Below, in pieces: positions 1-5,741 of a stretch of 8,517 bases of DNA. The notes beneath the pieces were generated by a model. That model was not told the origin of the DNA, did no database searches, and was given only the letters and a program-made list of their open reading frames with translations. The DNA comes from Bacteroidota bacterium. Its GTDB lineage: Bacteria > Bacteroidota > Bacteroidia > Bacteroidales > CG2-30-32-10. Position 1 is the first letter of the stretch, and each line of letters starts with the position of its first letter. The DNA lies in contig JAAXXA010000094.1 in the NCBI GenBank assembly GCA_013334735.1, positions 1 to 8,517 on the forward strand, given 5' to 3'. The translations under genes and the position numbers were made by a program.

Positions 1-255
1 GTTGTTGAAAAATGACCGCTTTTTTTTGTACAACATTTTTTAAAACTATCTTATGTCAAAACTCAAACTCTACCTTTAACGGGAATTATTTCAACTTCCT
101 TAATCTTTTTTTATAGAGCTTCCTCAATAATATCTTGGAAGGTTTTATCGATAAGCCAATTTTTATTATATATTTCGTGAAGGTCGAGTTTGAGTTTTGA
201 CATAAGATAGTTTTAAAAAATGTTGTACAAAAAAAAGCGGTCATTTTTCAACAAC
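1..255. repeat. 76-bp inverted repeat flanking a 103-bp spacer
   Basis: The arms 1-76 and 180-255 are reverse complements with one mismatch (T71 against C185). The left arm begins at the window edge, so the repeat may extend further left. The right arm contains most of the tRNA-Leu terminator plus the leader and first codons of an Smr-like gene; the left arm is an inverted copy of the same material. The last five matching bases (AAGGT read on the minus strand) look like microhomology at the junction. There are no transposase fragments or recognisable insertion-sequence ends, so a local fold-back duplication is likelier than a mobile element. Confidence 0.93.
63..203 (-). pseudogene. Broken, truncated Smr-domain protein gene
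   Basis: From an ATG at 203-201 the minus strand encodes 30 residues starting MSKLKLDLHEIYNK, ending in TAA at 113-111. In the same frame it continues with KKIKEVEIIPVKGRV and stops at TGA 65-63. LDLH followed about 30 residues later by an IIPxKG motif is the opening half of the Smr (small MutS-related) nuclease/RNA-binding domain; short Bacteroidota Smr proteins typically read EEA-x-KKIKxVEIIPGKG. One stop, probably a GAA-to-TAA change, interrupts the frame. Similarity ends just after the KG, where the inverted-repeat left arm begins, so the C-terminal half of the domain is absent. The gene lies 64 bases beyond the tRNA-Leu gene on the same strand, with the tRNA terminator between. Family assignment is by eye from two motifs; no function is expected to remain. 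Confidence 0.72.
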
Positions 256-262
256 CGCTTTT
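229..262 (-). terminator. Intrinsic terminator of tRNA-Leu
   Basis: On the minus strand a 9-bp stem (AAAAGCGGT at 262-254 pairing with ACCGCTTTT at 241-233), with a 12-base loop, runs into eight T residues (236-229). It begins five bases after the mature tRNA 3' end. The downstream half, stem strand plus T tract, is duplicated in inverted orientation at the left edge of the window (positions 1-27). Confidence 0.88.
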
Positions 263-266
263 CTCG

Positions 267-351
267 TACCCGGGGCGGGAATCGAACCCGCACTGCCGCA
301 ATGGCAACAGGATTTTAAGTCCTGCGTGTCTACCAGTTCCACCACCTGGGC
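267..351 (-). tRNA. tRNA-Leu (anticodon UAA)
   Basis: An 85-base class II tRNA. The 5' acceptor strand is GCCCAGG (351-345). The anticodon stem CAGGA/TCCTG encloses the loop CTTAAAA, giving anticodon UAA, which reads UUA and UUG. A long variable arm (TGCC/GGCA stem) and a T arm GCGGG-TTCGAAT-CCCGC follow, then the 3' acceptor strand CCCGGGT and discriminator A267. CCA is not encoded. The acceptor stem has a G1-U72 wobble and an A5-C68 mismatch; otherwise the cloverleaf is intact. UUA is a frequent leucine codon in such AT-rich genomes, so this should be an important isoacceptor. No convincing promoter of its own was seen; it may depend on an unusual one inside the inverted-repeat cluster 356-453. 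Confidence 0.97.
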
Positions 352-355
352 ATTT

Positions 356-407
356 ATACCGATACGGAACAAGTTTGCGAAAAATATTATTTTGTTCCTA
401 TCGGTAT
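356..407. repeat. 16-bp hairpin immediately upstream of tRNA-Leu
   Basis: ATACCGATACGGAACAA (356-372) pairs with TTGTTCCTATCGGTAT (392-407): 16 base pairs with only C365 bulged and a 19-base loop. On the minus strand it ends four bases before the mature 5' end of tRNA-Leu, so it would sit in the tRNA precursor leader or act as a DNA site at the promoter. It has no following T tract in either orientation, which argues against a terminator. Confidence 0.85.
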
Positions 408-409
408 TA

Positions 410-453
410 CTTGTTCTAATCACCTTTGCTCACGCAAATCTGTTAAGAACAAG
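410..453. repeat. 8-bp inverted repeat CTTGTTCT / AGAACAAG
   Basis: CTTGTTCT (410-417) and AGAACAAG (446-453) form a perfect 8-bp inverted repeat around a 28-base loop. The same GAACAA core recurs at 367-372 and inverted at 392-397 in the adjacent hairpin, making four half-sites in about 90 bases. This is either a multi-site protein-binding region or mutually exclusive RNA hairpins in the tRNA-Leu leader; the sequence does not decide which. Confidence 0.6.
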
Positions 454-462
454 CATAATCAG

Positions 463-488
463 AAAAAAAACCTCTCAATAAAGAGAGG
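463..488 (-). terminator. Intrinsic terminator of tRNA-Gly
   Basis: On the minus strand CCTCTC (488-483) pairs with GAGAGG (476-471) across a six-base loop, followed by eight T residues (470-463). It starts seven bases after the tRNA-Gly 3' end. It separates tRNA-Gly from tRNA-Leu, implying that the two tRNAs are separate transcription units. Confidence 0.88.
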
Positions 489-494
489 AGTTTG

Positions 495-567
<73 letters not shown>

Positions 568-586
568 TTTTTTACTTTACAGCATG

Positions 587-616
587 CAAATATAATTCAA
601 AAAAAAATAACTCAAA
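587..616 (-). promoter_or_regulatory. Bacteroidota-type promoter of tRNA-Gly
   Basis: On the minus strand TTTG (616-613), an 18-base spacer and TATATTTG (594-587) match the TTTG / TAnnTTTG -33/-7 pattern known for Bacteroidota primary sigma factor promoters. The predicted start lies roughly 10-15 bases before the mature tRNA 5' end at 567. No GC-rich terminator separates the mutS stop (635) from this promoter, so mutS read-through into the tRNA is possible. Confidence 0.75.
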
Positions 617-634
617 TGTTTTTTTACGTTTTTT

Positions 635-3280
635 TTACTTTCCTCCTATGATTTTTTTTATTTCATTGAGTTTCATCAATGCTTCAACAGGCGTAAGTGT
701 ATTAATATCAATATTCAATATGTCTTGTTTGATCTGTTCCAACAAAGGATCGTTTAACTGAATAAAACTTAATTGAAAATCTTTTTGCTGCTGCCCACCA
801 CTTGAATATTGTTTTGTAATTTGTTTGGTTTTGCTTGAAAGTTTTTCACTGCTATGCGATTGTTCAAGCTGAATAAGAATTTCATTTGCCTTATCAATAA
901 CGGATGCAGGCATTCCTGCCATTTTTGCAACATGAATACCAAAACTATGTTCTGTCCCACCGGGTGTAAGCTTTCGCAGAAAAATAACTTTATTATTTTG
1001 CTCTTTAACGGAAACGTGAAAATTTTTAATTCGTGGCATTGATAAAGCCATTTCATTCAGTTCATGGTAATGTGTGGCAAAAAGTGTTTTAGTTCTGAAC
1101 AAAGGATGATCATGAAGAAACTGAGCAATAGCCCAAGCTATCGAAATGCCATCGTAAGTACTGGTTCCTCTCCCTATTTCATCAAGAAGTATTAAACTTC
1201 TGTCGGAAATATTATTTAAAATACTTGCCGTTTCGTTCATTTCAACCATAAAGGTCGATTCTCCTGATGAAATATTATCGGAAGCGCCTACTCTTGTAAA
1301 GATTTTGTCAACCAATCCAATATTCGCACTTTCGGCGGGAACAAAACTACCGGTTTGCGCCATCAGCACAATTAATGCAGTTTGACGCAATAACGCCGAT
1401 TTACCCGACATATTGGGACCTGTAATAATAAGTATCTGTTGTTTCTCATTATCGAGGTAAACATCGTTGGAGACATATTGTTCGCCCAAAGGTAGTTGTT
1501 GTTCAATAACCGGATGACGCCCTTTTTTAATATCAATAATACTTGATTCGTTCAATTCAGGGCGACAGTAATTGTATTTTTTTGCAATGCAGGCAAATGA
1601 AAGAAGACAATCTAATCTTGCAATTAAAGAAGCATTCAATTGCACAGGCTCAATATAATCATTCAATGTTAGTACTAATTCATTAAACAATTTAGTTTCT
1701 ATTGCAAGTATTTTTTCTTCAGCTCCTAATATTTTTTCTTCGTACTGTTTTAATTCTTCTGTAATGTATCTTTCAGCATTCACAAGCGTTTGCTTACGTT
1801 GCCAATCTGACGGTACTTTATCTTTATGTGTATTGGTAACTTCTATATAATATCCAAAAACATTATTATATGCTATTTTTAGCGAATTGATTCCTGTTTT
1901 TTCTATTTCACGTTGTTGTATTTTCAGGAGGTAATCTTTTCCTGAAAAAGCAATATTTCTCAATTCGTCAAGTTCCGCTGAAACACCTGAGTTTATTACA
2001 TTTCCTTTATTTAATAAAACAGGAGAATCAGGATTTATTTCTTTTTCTATTTTTTCGACGATAATACTGCATGGATTAAGCTGTTCTGCAATTTTATTTA
2101 ATGCTATATCCGAAGCATTTCCACACTCACTTTTTACAGGAATTATAGCCTCTAACGCTTTTTTTAACTGAATAACTTCACGGGGATAAATTTTACCTAC
2201 AGCAACTTTTGAAATCAATCTTTCCAAATCACCGATAAATTTAATATTTTGATGAAGCAATTCCGATAATTGTTCATGTTTTAAAATGTATTCAACAATA
2301 TTAAATCTTTCATCAATAGGATGTTTATCTTTCAATGGCAGCAATATCCATCTTTTCAGAAGCCTTGCGCCCATAGGTGAAATTGTTTGATCAATCACAT
2401 CAACCAATGAACGCGCATTTTCGTTATTCGTGCTTAAAAGTTCAAGATTTCTGATGGTGAACCTGTCAAGCCACACGTAATGATCTTCCTCAATCCGGGA
2501 AAGCTTTGTAATGTGACCAATTTTATCATGCTGTGTTTCGGCTAGATAATGCAAAGCCGCGCCTGAAGCGATAATGCCCTGATTAATATTTTCTACGCCA
2601 AATCCTTTTAAGGAAATTGTTCCGAATTGTTTTAACAATAAATCGTATGCGAAATCTTTAGTAAATACCCAGTCTTCAAAGGTATTGGTGTAAAATTTAT
2701 CACCAAAAAGTTCCTGAAACATACGCAATTTGTTTTTTTGTACGATAACTTCGCTGGGACGGAAGCTCTGAAGAAGCTTATCAATATAATCATTACTGCC
2801 TTGCGCTATTAAAAATTCACCTGTTGAAATATCCAGAAAAGAAATACCGGTAATTTTGTTTTCAACATGAATACTTGCCAGAAAGTTATTTGTTTTATGA
2901 TCAAGAATCTTGTCGTTTAATGAAACACCGGGTGTAACAAGCTCCGTAACTCCGCGTTTAACAATATTTTTAGTCAATTTAGGGTCTTCCAACTGGTCGC
3001 AAATAGCGACTCTCTGTCCTGCCTTTACGAGTTTCGGAAGATATGTGTCCAAAGCATGATGCGGAAAACCTGCAAGTTCAACATAAGTAGCGGATCCGTT
3101 GGCTCTGCGGGTAAGAACAATACCTAGAATCCCAGAAGTTTTAATAGCATCTGCTCCAAAAGTTTCATAAAAATCGCCTACTCTGAATAAAAGAAGAGCA
3201 TCGGGATATTTTGCCTTGATAGAAAAATATTGTTTCATCAAAGGCGTTTCCACAATAGTATTATCTTTGTTATTTGCCAA
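635..3280 (-). CDS. mutS: DNA mismatch repair protein MutS
   Basis: MutS recognises base mismatches and small loops in newly replicated DNA and recruits MutL in an ATP-dependent way. The 881-residue product has the expected length and layout. The N-terminal mismatch-reading domain has TPLMKQY and GDFYETF, with F37 and E39 as the mismatch-probing Phe-x-Glu. Connector, lever and clamp regions follow. The C-terminal ABC-type ATPase has Walker A GPNMSGKS (621-628, K627), a signature-like SSGEST segment, Walker B DEIGRGTS (D700, E701) and the ATHYHEL motif. A QLSFI motif (836-840) resembles a sliding-clamp binding peptide, before the C-terminal dimerisation helices. The start is TTG at 3280-3278. 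The first in-frame ATG would give Met15, past the conserved Thr-Pro of the family, so TTG is preferred. The gene is divergent from an RNA methyltransferase gene. All key residues are present and the frame is intact. Confidence 0.98.
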   Translation of the reverse strand: MANNKDNTIVETPLMKQYFSIKAKYPDALLLFRVGDFYETFGADAIKTSGILGIVLTRRANGSATYVELAGFPHHALDTYLPKLVKAGQRVAICDQLEDPKLTKNIVKRGVTELVTPGVSLNDKILDHKTNNFLASIHVENKITGISFLDISTGEFLIAQGSNDYIDKLLQSFRPSEVIVQKNKLRMFQELFGDKFYTNTFEDWVFTKDFAYDLLLKQFGTISLKGFGVENINQGIIASGAALHYLAETQHDKIGHITKLSRIEEDHYVWLDRFTIRNLELLSTNNENARSLVDVIDQTISPMGARLLKRWILLPLKDKHPIDERFNIVEYILKHEQLSELLHQNIKFIGDLERLISKVAVGKIYPREVIQLKKALEAIIPVKSECGNASDIALNKIAEQLNPCSIIVEKIEKEINPDSPVLLNKGNVINSGVSAELDELRNIAFSGKDYLLKIQQREIEKTGINSLKIAYNNVFGYYIEVTNTHKDKVPSDWQRKQTLVNAERYITEELKQYEEKILGAEEKILAIETKLFNELVLTLNDYIEPVQLNASLIARLDCLLSFACIAKKYNYCRPELNESSIIDIKKGRHPVIEQQLPLGEQYVSNDVYLDNEKQQILIITGPNMSGKSALLRQTALIVLMAQTGSFVPAESANIGLVDKIFTRVGASDNISSGESTFMVEMNETASILNNISDRSLILLDEIGRGTSTYDGISIAWAIAQFLHDHPLFRTKTLFATHYHELNEMALSMPRIKNFHVSVKEQNNKVIFLRKLTPGGTEHSFGIHVAKMAGMPASVIDKANEILIQLEQSHSSEKLSSKTKQITKQYSSGGQQQKDFQLSFIQLNDPLLEQIKQDILNIDINTLTPVEALMKLNEIKKIIGGK

Positions 3281-3302
3281 AACAGTTTTTGTATTTATGA
3301 AA

Positions 3303-3310
3303 CAAATATA
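3303..3310 (-). promoter_or_regulatory. Probable -7 box of the mutS promoter
   Basis: TATATTTG on the minus strand is an exact TAnnTTTG -7 box, identical to that of tRNA-Gly, 22 bases upstream of the mutS TTG codon. No good TTG -33 partner lies at the usual distance, so this is a weaker prediction. Transcription would start about 15 bases before the codon, leaving a very short leader, which fits the absence of a ribosome binding site. Confidence 0.5.
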
Positions 3311-3378
3311 AAAATTAAACCGGCATAAAAGATATTTTTTTTAAAATTGCTGTAGATTTTATAAATAAATAGGCATTT

Positions 3379-3924
3379 ATGAAAAAATTAAAACTATCCG
3401 AATTAAACAGGATAAATGTAAAGGAGTTCAAAGACTCGCTTAAAACACCTGTTACTATTGTTCTCGACAATATCAGGAGTCTTCATAACATAGGCTCGGT
3501 TTTCCGTACTGCTGATGCTTTCAGGATAGAAGCTATATACTTATGTGGCATCACAGGAACACCACCAAATAAGGAGATACACAAAACTGCTTTGGGTTCT
3601 ACAGAATCAGTAAATTGGAAATATTTCGAAAAAACTATTGAAGCGCTTAATATATTAAAAGAAAATAAATATACGTTATTCGCAGTTGAACAAGCTGAAA
3701 GCAGTAATATGCTTGATGAATTTGAGTTGCCGCCAAATAATAAAATAGCAATTATTTTCGGGAACGAAATAAATGGTATAGACGAACTTTTGATGGATGA
3801 AGTTGATGGATGTATTGAAATACCTCAATATGGTACAAAACATTCATTAAATATTTCAGTAAGTGTTGGAATTGTTGTATGGGAAATATTTCAGAAAATA
3901 AAAGTCAATAAAAAAACCCGGTGA
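3379..3924 (+). CDS. TrmH/SpoU-family RNA 2'-O-methyltransferase
   Basis: A 181-residue SPOUT-fold enzyme that would transfer a methyl group from S-adenosylmethionine to a ribose 2'-OH of tRNA or rRNA. The three family motifs are clear. Motif 1 is DNIRSLHNIGSVFRTADAF (30-48), with N37 and the catalytic-type R43. Motif 2 is IIFGNEINGI (125-134). Motif 3 is IEIPQYGTKHSLNISVSVG (146-164), with N158 in the C-terminal knot that binds the cofactor. There is no N-terminal L30e-like substrate domain, so this is the short catalytic form, whose exact target cannot be read from sequence. The ATG start is followed by the usual KKLKLSELNR opening and preceded by an A/T-rich leader without a Shine-Dalgarno motif. 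It is divergent from mutS, a neighbour pair I recall from other Bacteroidota. Its stop codon lies inside the terminator hairpin. Confidence 0.93.
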   Translation: MKKLKLSELNRINVKEFKDSLKTPVTIVLDNIRSLHNIGSVFRTADAFRIEAIYLCGITGTPPNKEIHKTALGSTESVNWKYFEKTIEALNILKENKYTLFAVEQAESSNMLDEFELPPNNKIAIIFGNEINGIDELLMDEVDGCIEIPQYGTKHSLNISVSVGIVVWEIFQKIKVNKKTR

Positions 3925-3938
3925 TACCGGGTTTTTTT
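3911..3938. terminator. Bidirectional intrinsic terminator
   Basis: CCCGG (3917-3921) pairs with CCGGG (3927-3931) around a five-base loop, extended by A6 on the left (3911-3916) pairing into T7 on the right (3932-3938). It is symmetrical, so it can stop both the methyltransferase (plus) and the convergent ompA-family gene (minus, ending at 3955). The TGA stop of the methyltransferase occupies loop bases 3922-3924, so the left stem arm is coding sequence (Lys-Thr-Arg). Confidence 0.93.
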
Positions 3939-3954
3939 ATTTTTTTAATTGAAT

Positions 3955-5268
3955 TTATTTCTTAATAATAAAATCAACCCTTCTGTTTACGCTTAAAATA
4001 TCACTTGATAAAGCATTTTCTACACCTTTTCCTATAACTGAAACCCTACCTGCTTCGATACCATAAGATTTAACTAACAAATCATAAACAGCCTGAGCTC
4101 TTTTTTTACTTAATATTTCATTATATAGCTGGCCTCCTGTTTTATCAGCATAACCAACAAGTTCTAATTTCAAATTTGCATTTTCTTTAAGTATTTTTAC
4201 CATAGTAACAACTTTCTCTTGATTTAAAGCATCAACATAACTACTGTTAACTTTAAAGAATACAGAGAACTGAGGAATTATTTCAGGAGCAGCAGCTACA
4301 GCGGCAACTGGTGCAGCAGCAATAACCTTTGCTTTTTCAGCTTCTGTTTGTTTTGCGAAATTTTTCAGATCAGCAACTTCTTTCTGTAATACTCCTACTT
4401 TTCCGTCAACATCATTAAGTTTTTGTCCTAAAGAATCTATTTTTTTGTTCAAAGCTGCAAATAAAGGAGCAAGATTGTCTGCTTCTTTTTCTTTAGGATT
4501 AGTCCATTCAACAGCCTTAGCAGCCTTACCAATATTATAAGAAATACCTATTGAAGTATATTGATATTTATCTTTTGCAGTAAGTGGTTTTACGCGTGCA
4601 TCCAGTTTATCTGTATTTACGTTATTTAATGTAAGTTCCAATCCAATATCAACTCTGTCGGTTATTTTATATTTTACTCCGAATCCAACAGGGATGTTTA
4701 ATTCTCTTGTCCTTTTTGTTTCTTGTCCATAATTACCATATCCGTAACTATGAATCTCGGTTCCATCAGAAATTTTAGATTCCATAACTTTAAATGTACA
4801 ATAACCTATTCCAAAAAGTCCATAAACAGAATATTTCTTTTTTTCTAATAATGGATTAAATATTGGCAGTACATTTATTTTTCCATCAATACCTATGGAA
4901 TAAAAATTTGTTTCAAAATATGCATCAACAGATTTTTTTGCTCCGGAGAGTTTTCCATTTTGAAAAAAACCTTGTATTCCCCAAATAGGTGTAAATTGTT
5001 TACTTACTGCTAATCCAAATCCCCATTGTCTTTCAGAAACATCTCTGGTAAACTTTTTCCAGTCTTTTCCGTTTTGTTTGGTCATAGGATAAAAGTCAAA
5101 TTGTCTTAAATCGCCATAAAATAACATTGAACCCCCGCTTAATGTGGCAGACCAAGAGTTATAAACAACCTTGTCGTTTGTTGTTCCTGTACTGTTTTGG
5201 GCTTGGGATAATGTACCAAAAGTCGCTGCAAATAAGCAAACAGCTGTAACAATTCTTAATGTTTTCAT
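3955..5268 (-). CDS. OmpA-family outer-membrane beta-barrel protein
   Basis: A 437-residue envelope protein expected to span the outer membrane and hold it to peptidoglycan. Residues 1-23 are a signal peptide (MKTLRIVTAVCLFAATFGTL, then SQA before Gln24). About 30-235 looks like an OmpA/PorT-type beta barrel with alternating aromatic and polar strands. About 265-305 is heptad-like (LNKKIDSLGQKLNDVDGKV), followed by an Ala/Pro-rich linker. Residues 334-437 are an OmpA C-terminal domain with FSVFFKVNSS, GYADKTG and LSKKRAQAVYDLL. D375 and R390 sit 15 residues apart, like the two diaminopimelate-binding residues of E. coli OmpA. The frame opens further upstream to 5376, but ATG 5268 is chosen because it begins the signal peptide and lies just downstream of a good promoter. 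The gene converges with the methyltransferase. The barrel ligand, if any, is unknown. Confidence 0.92.
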   Translation of the reverse strand: MKTLRIVTAVCLFAATFGTLSQAQNSTGTTNDKVVYNSWSATLSGGSMLFYGDLRQFDFYPMTKQNGKDWKKFTRDVSERQWGFGLAVSKQFTPIWGIQGFFQNGKLSGAKKSVDAYFETNFYSIGIDGKINVLPIFNPLLEKKKYSVYGLFGIGYCTFKVMESKISDGTEIHSYGYGNYGQETKRTRELNIPVGFGVKYKITDRVDIGLELTLNNVNTDKLDARVKPLTAKDKYQYTSIGISYNIGKAAKAVEWTNPKEKEADNLAPLFAALNKKIDSLGQKLNDVDGKVGVLQKEVADLKNFAKQTEAEKAKVIAAAPVAAVAAAPEIIPQFSVFFKVNSSYVDALNQEKVVTMVKILKENANLKLELVGYADKTGGQLYNEILSKKRAQAVYDLLVKSYGIEAGRVSVIGKGVENALSSDILSVNRRVDFIIKK

Positions 5269-5304
5269 TATTTTATGTTTAAATTGATTATAAATTTGTT
5301 TGTG

Positions 5305-5334
5305 CAAAAATAAAAATAAAAAATTAAAAAACAA
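5305..5334 (-). promoter_or_regulatory. Promoter of the ompA-family gene
   Basis: On the minus strand TTG (5334-5332), a spacer of exactly 19 bases and TATTTTTG (5312-5305) match the Bacteroidota TTG-N19-TAnnTTTG promoter. The expected start near 5300-5297 gives a leader of about 30 bases, A/T-rich and without a Shine-Dalgarno motif, before ATG 5268. The spacer is almost all T and A. The promoter also excludes the longer reading frame starting at 5376. Confidence 0.78.
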
Positions 5335-5461
5335 TATTTTTTTAAAAAAAACAATATTATAATTTTTTTGGATCAAATAACCCCGTTCTTTTAAAGCTTG
5401 TATCCAATTAGTTAAAGTTCATAACTGATGTTACGCAAAATAAGATATATTAAAAATAGTG

Positions 5462-5539
5462 GACTTCTCGTTACAATTCCGTTCATCGAGTGTTTCGTAC
5501 TTGCGAAAAGTATCGAAATGGACGGAATTACCCGAAGTC
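5462..5539. repeat. Imperfect palindrome of about 78 bp
   Basis: GACTTC (5462-5467) matches GAAGTC (5534-5539). AATTCCGT (5475-5482) matches ACGGAATT (5522-5529). CAT (5484-5486) matches ATG (5518-5520). TTTCGTACTT (5493-5502) matches AAGTATCGAAA (5508-5518) with one bulge, leaving a five-base loop. The whole folds into one long interrupted hairpin. It is more GC-rich than its surroundings, and I recall sequences of this kind scattered between genes in Bacteroidota genomes, suggesting a MITE- or REP-like dispersed element. No open frame of note lies within it. Confidence 0.7.
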
Positions 5540-5576
5540 AGCAGTCTTATTGTTTATAAAAATGAAAAATCTTTTT

Positions 5577-5612
5577 CTTTGTGGGACTTAGTGTCTTTGA
5601 GCCTTGGTGGCT
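5577..5612. repeat. Degenerate 8-bp periodic element (CTTNGNGN)
   Basis: Four degenerate units, CTTTGTGG (5577), CTTAGTGT (5587), CTTTGAGC (5595) and CTTGGTGG (5603), are arranged in tandem with two extra bases after the first. Read on the other strand this gives the CCACCAAGG...AAAGACACTAAG type of sequence that, from memory, recurs between genes in many environmental Bacteroidota, often near small GxxExxY protein genes. No such gene is present here. It is probably a dispersed repeat without a coding role. Confidence 0.6.
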
Positions 5613-5658
5613 ATACATTAAACAGTTAAAATTTCAACCCTTGATTCGTATAAATATA

Positions 5659-5687
5659 TTTGGTTTATTATTTTTTATATATATTTG
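5659..5687 (+). promoter_or_regulatory. Promoter of the lipoprotein gene
   Basis: TTTG (5659-5662), a 17-base spacer and TATATTTG (5680-5687) form a Bacteroidota-type promoter with a spacer slightly shorter than the usual 19. The first TTTG is itself part of another TATATTTG (5655-5662). Transcription would start near 5693, giving a leader of about 50 bases that ends in an A-rich stretch before ATG 5742. Confidence 0.65.
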
Positions 5688-5741
5688 CGAAGAAAAAAAA
5701 TCTCTATATCATTTAAAATTCAAAAATAAATTGAACAAATT

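Larger units (their letters stand above)
5269..5741. other. Divergent intergenic region of 473 bp
   Basis: This gap separates the divergent ompA-family and lipoprotein genes. From left to right it holds the ompA leader and promoter (up to 5334), an A/T-rich stretch, a segment around 5425-5442 reading AACTGATGTTACGCAAAA, the long palindrome (5462-5539), the 8-bp periodic element (5577-5612) and the lipoprotein promoter (5659-5687). I found no convincing small gene, tRNA or riboswitch. The middle third is more GC-rich and repeat-like than the ends and looks inserted between two promoters. Confidence 0.7.

Noticed and set aside
53..79. ATG-initiated plus-strand mini-frame in the left arm of the inverted repeat
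   Set aside because: It is the inverted copy of the Smr start (MSKLKL) and stops after eight codons; it is a by-product of the duplication.
1..255. Insertion sequence or MITE as explanation of the 76-bp inverted repeat
   Set aside because: The arms contain ordinary host sequence (tRNA terminator and Smr start) and the spacer continues the Smr frame, so a local duplication explains it better.
356..407. Hairpin as an intrinsic terminator
   Set aside because: No T tract follows the stem on either strand, and on the minus strand it lies directly before the mature tRNA.
241..423. 60-codon minus-strand frame across tRNA-Leu
   Set aside because: It is a translation of the tRNA sequence itself and has no protein features.
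854..1056. Short open frames on both strands inside mutS
   Set aside because: They lie entirely within the well-conserved MutS ATPase and C-terminal coding sequence and show no independent motifs.
5269..5376. N-terminal extension of the ompA-family frame to an ATG at 5376
   Set aside because: It would precede a complete signal peptide with 36 A/T-driven residues (Lys, Phe, Asn, Leu) and would cover the TTG-N19-TAnnTTTG promoter.
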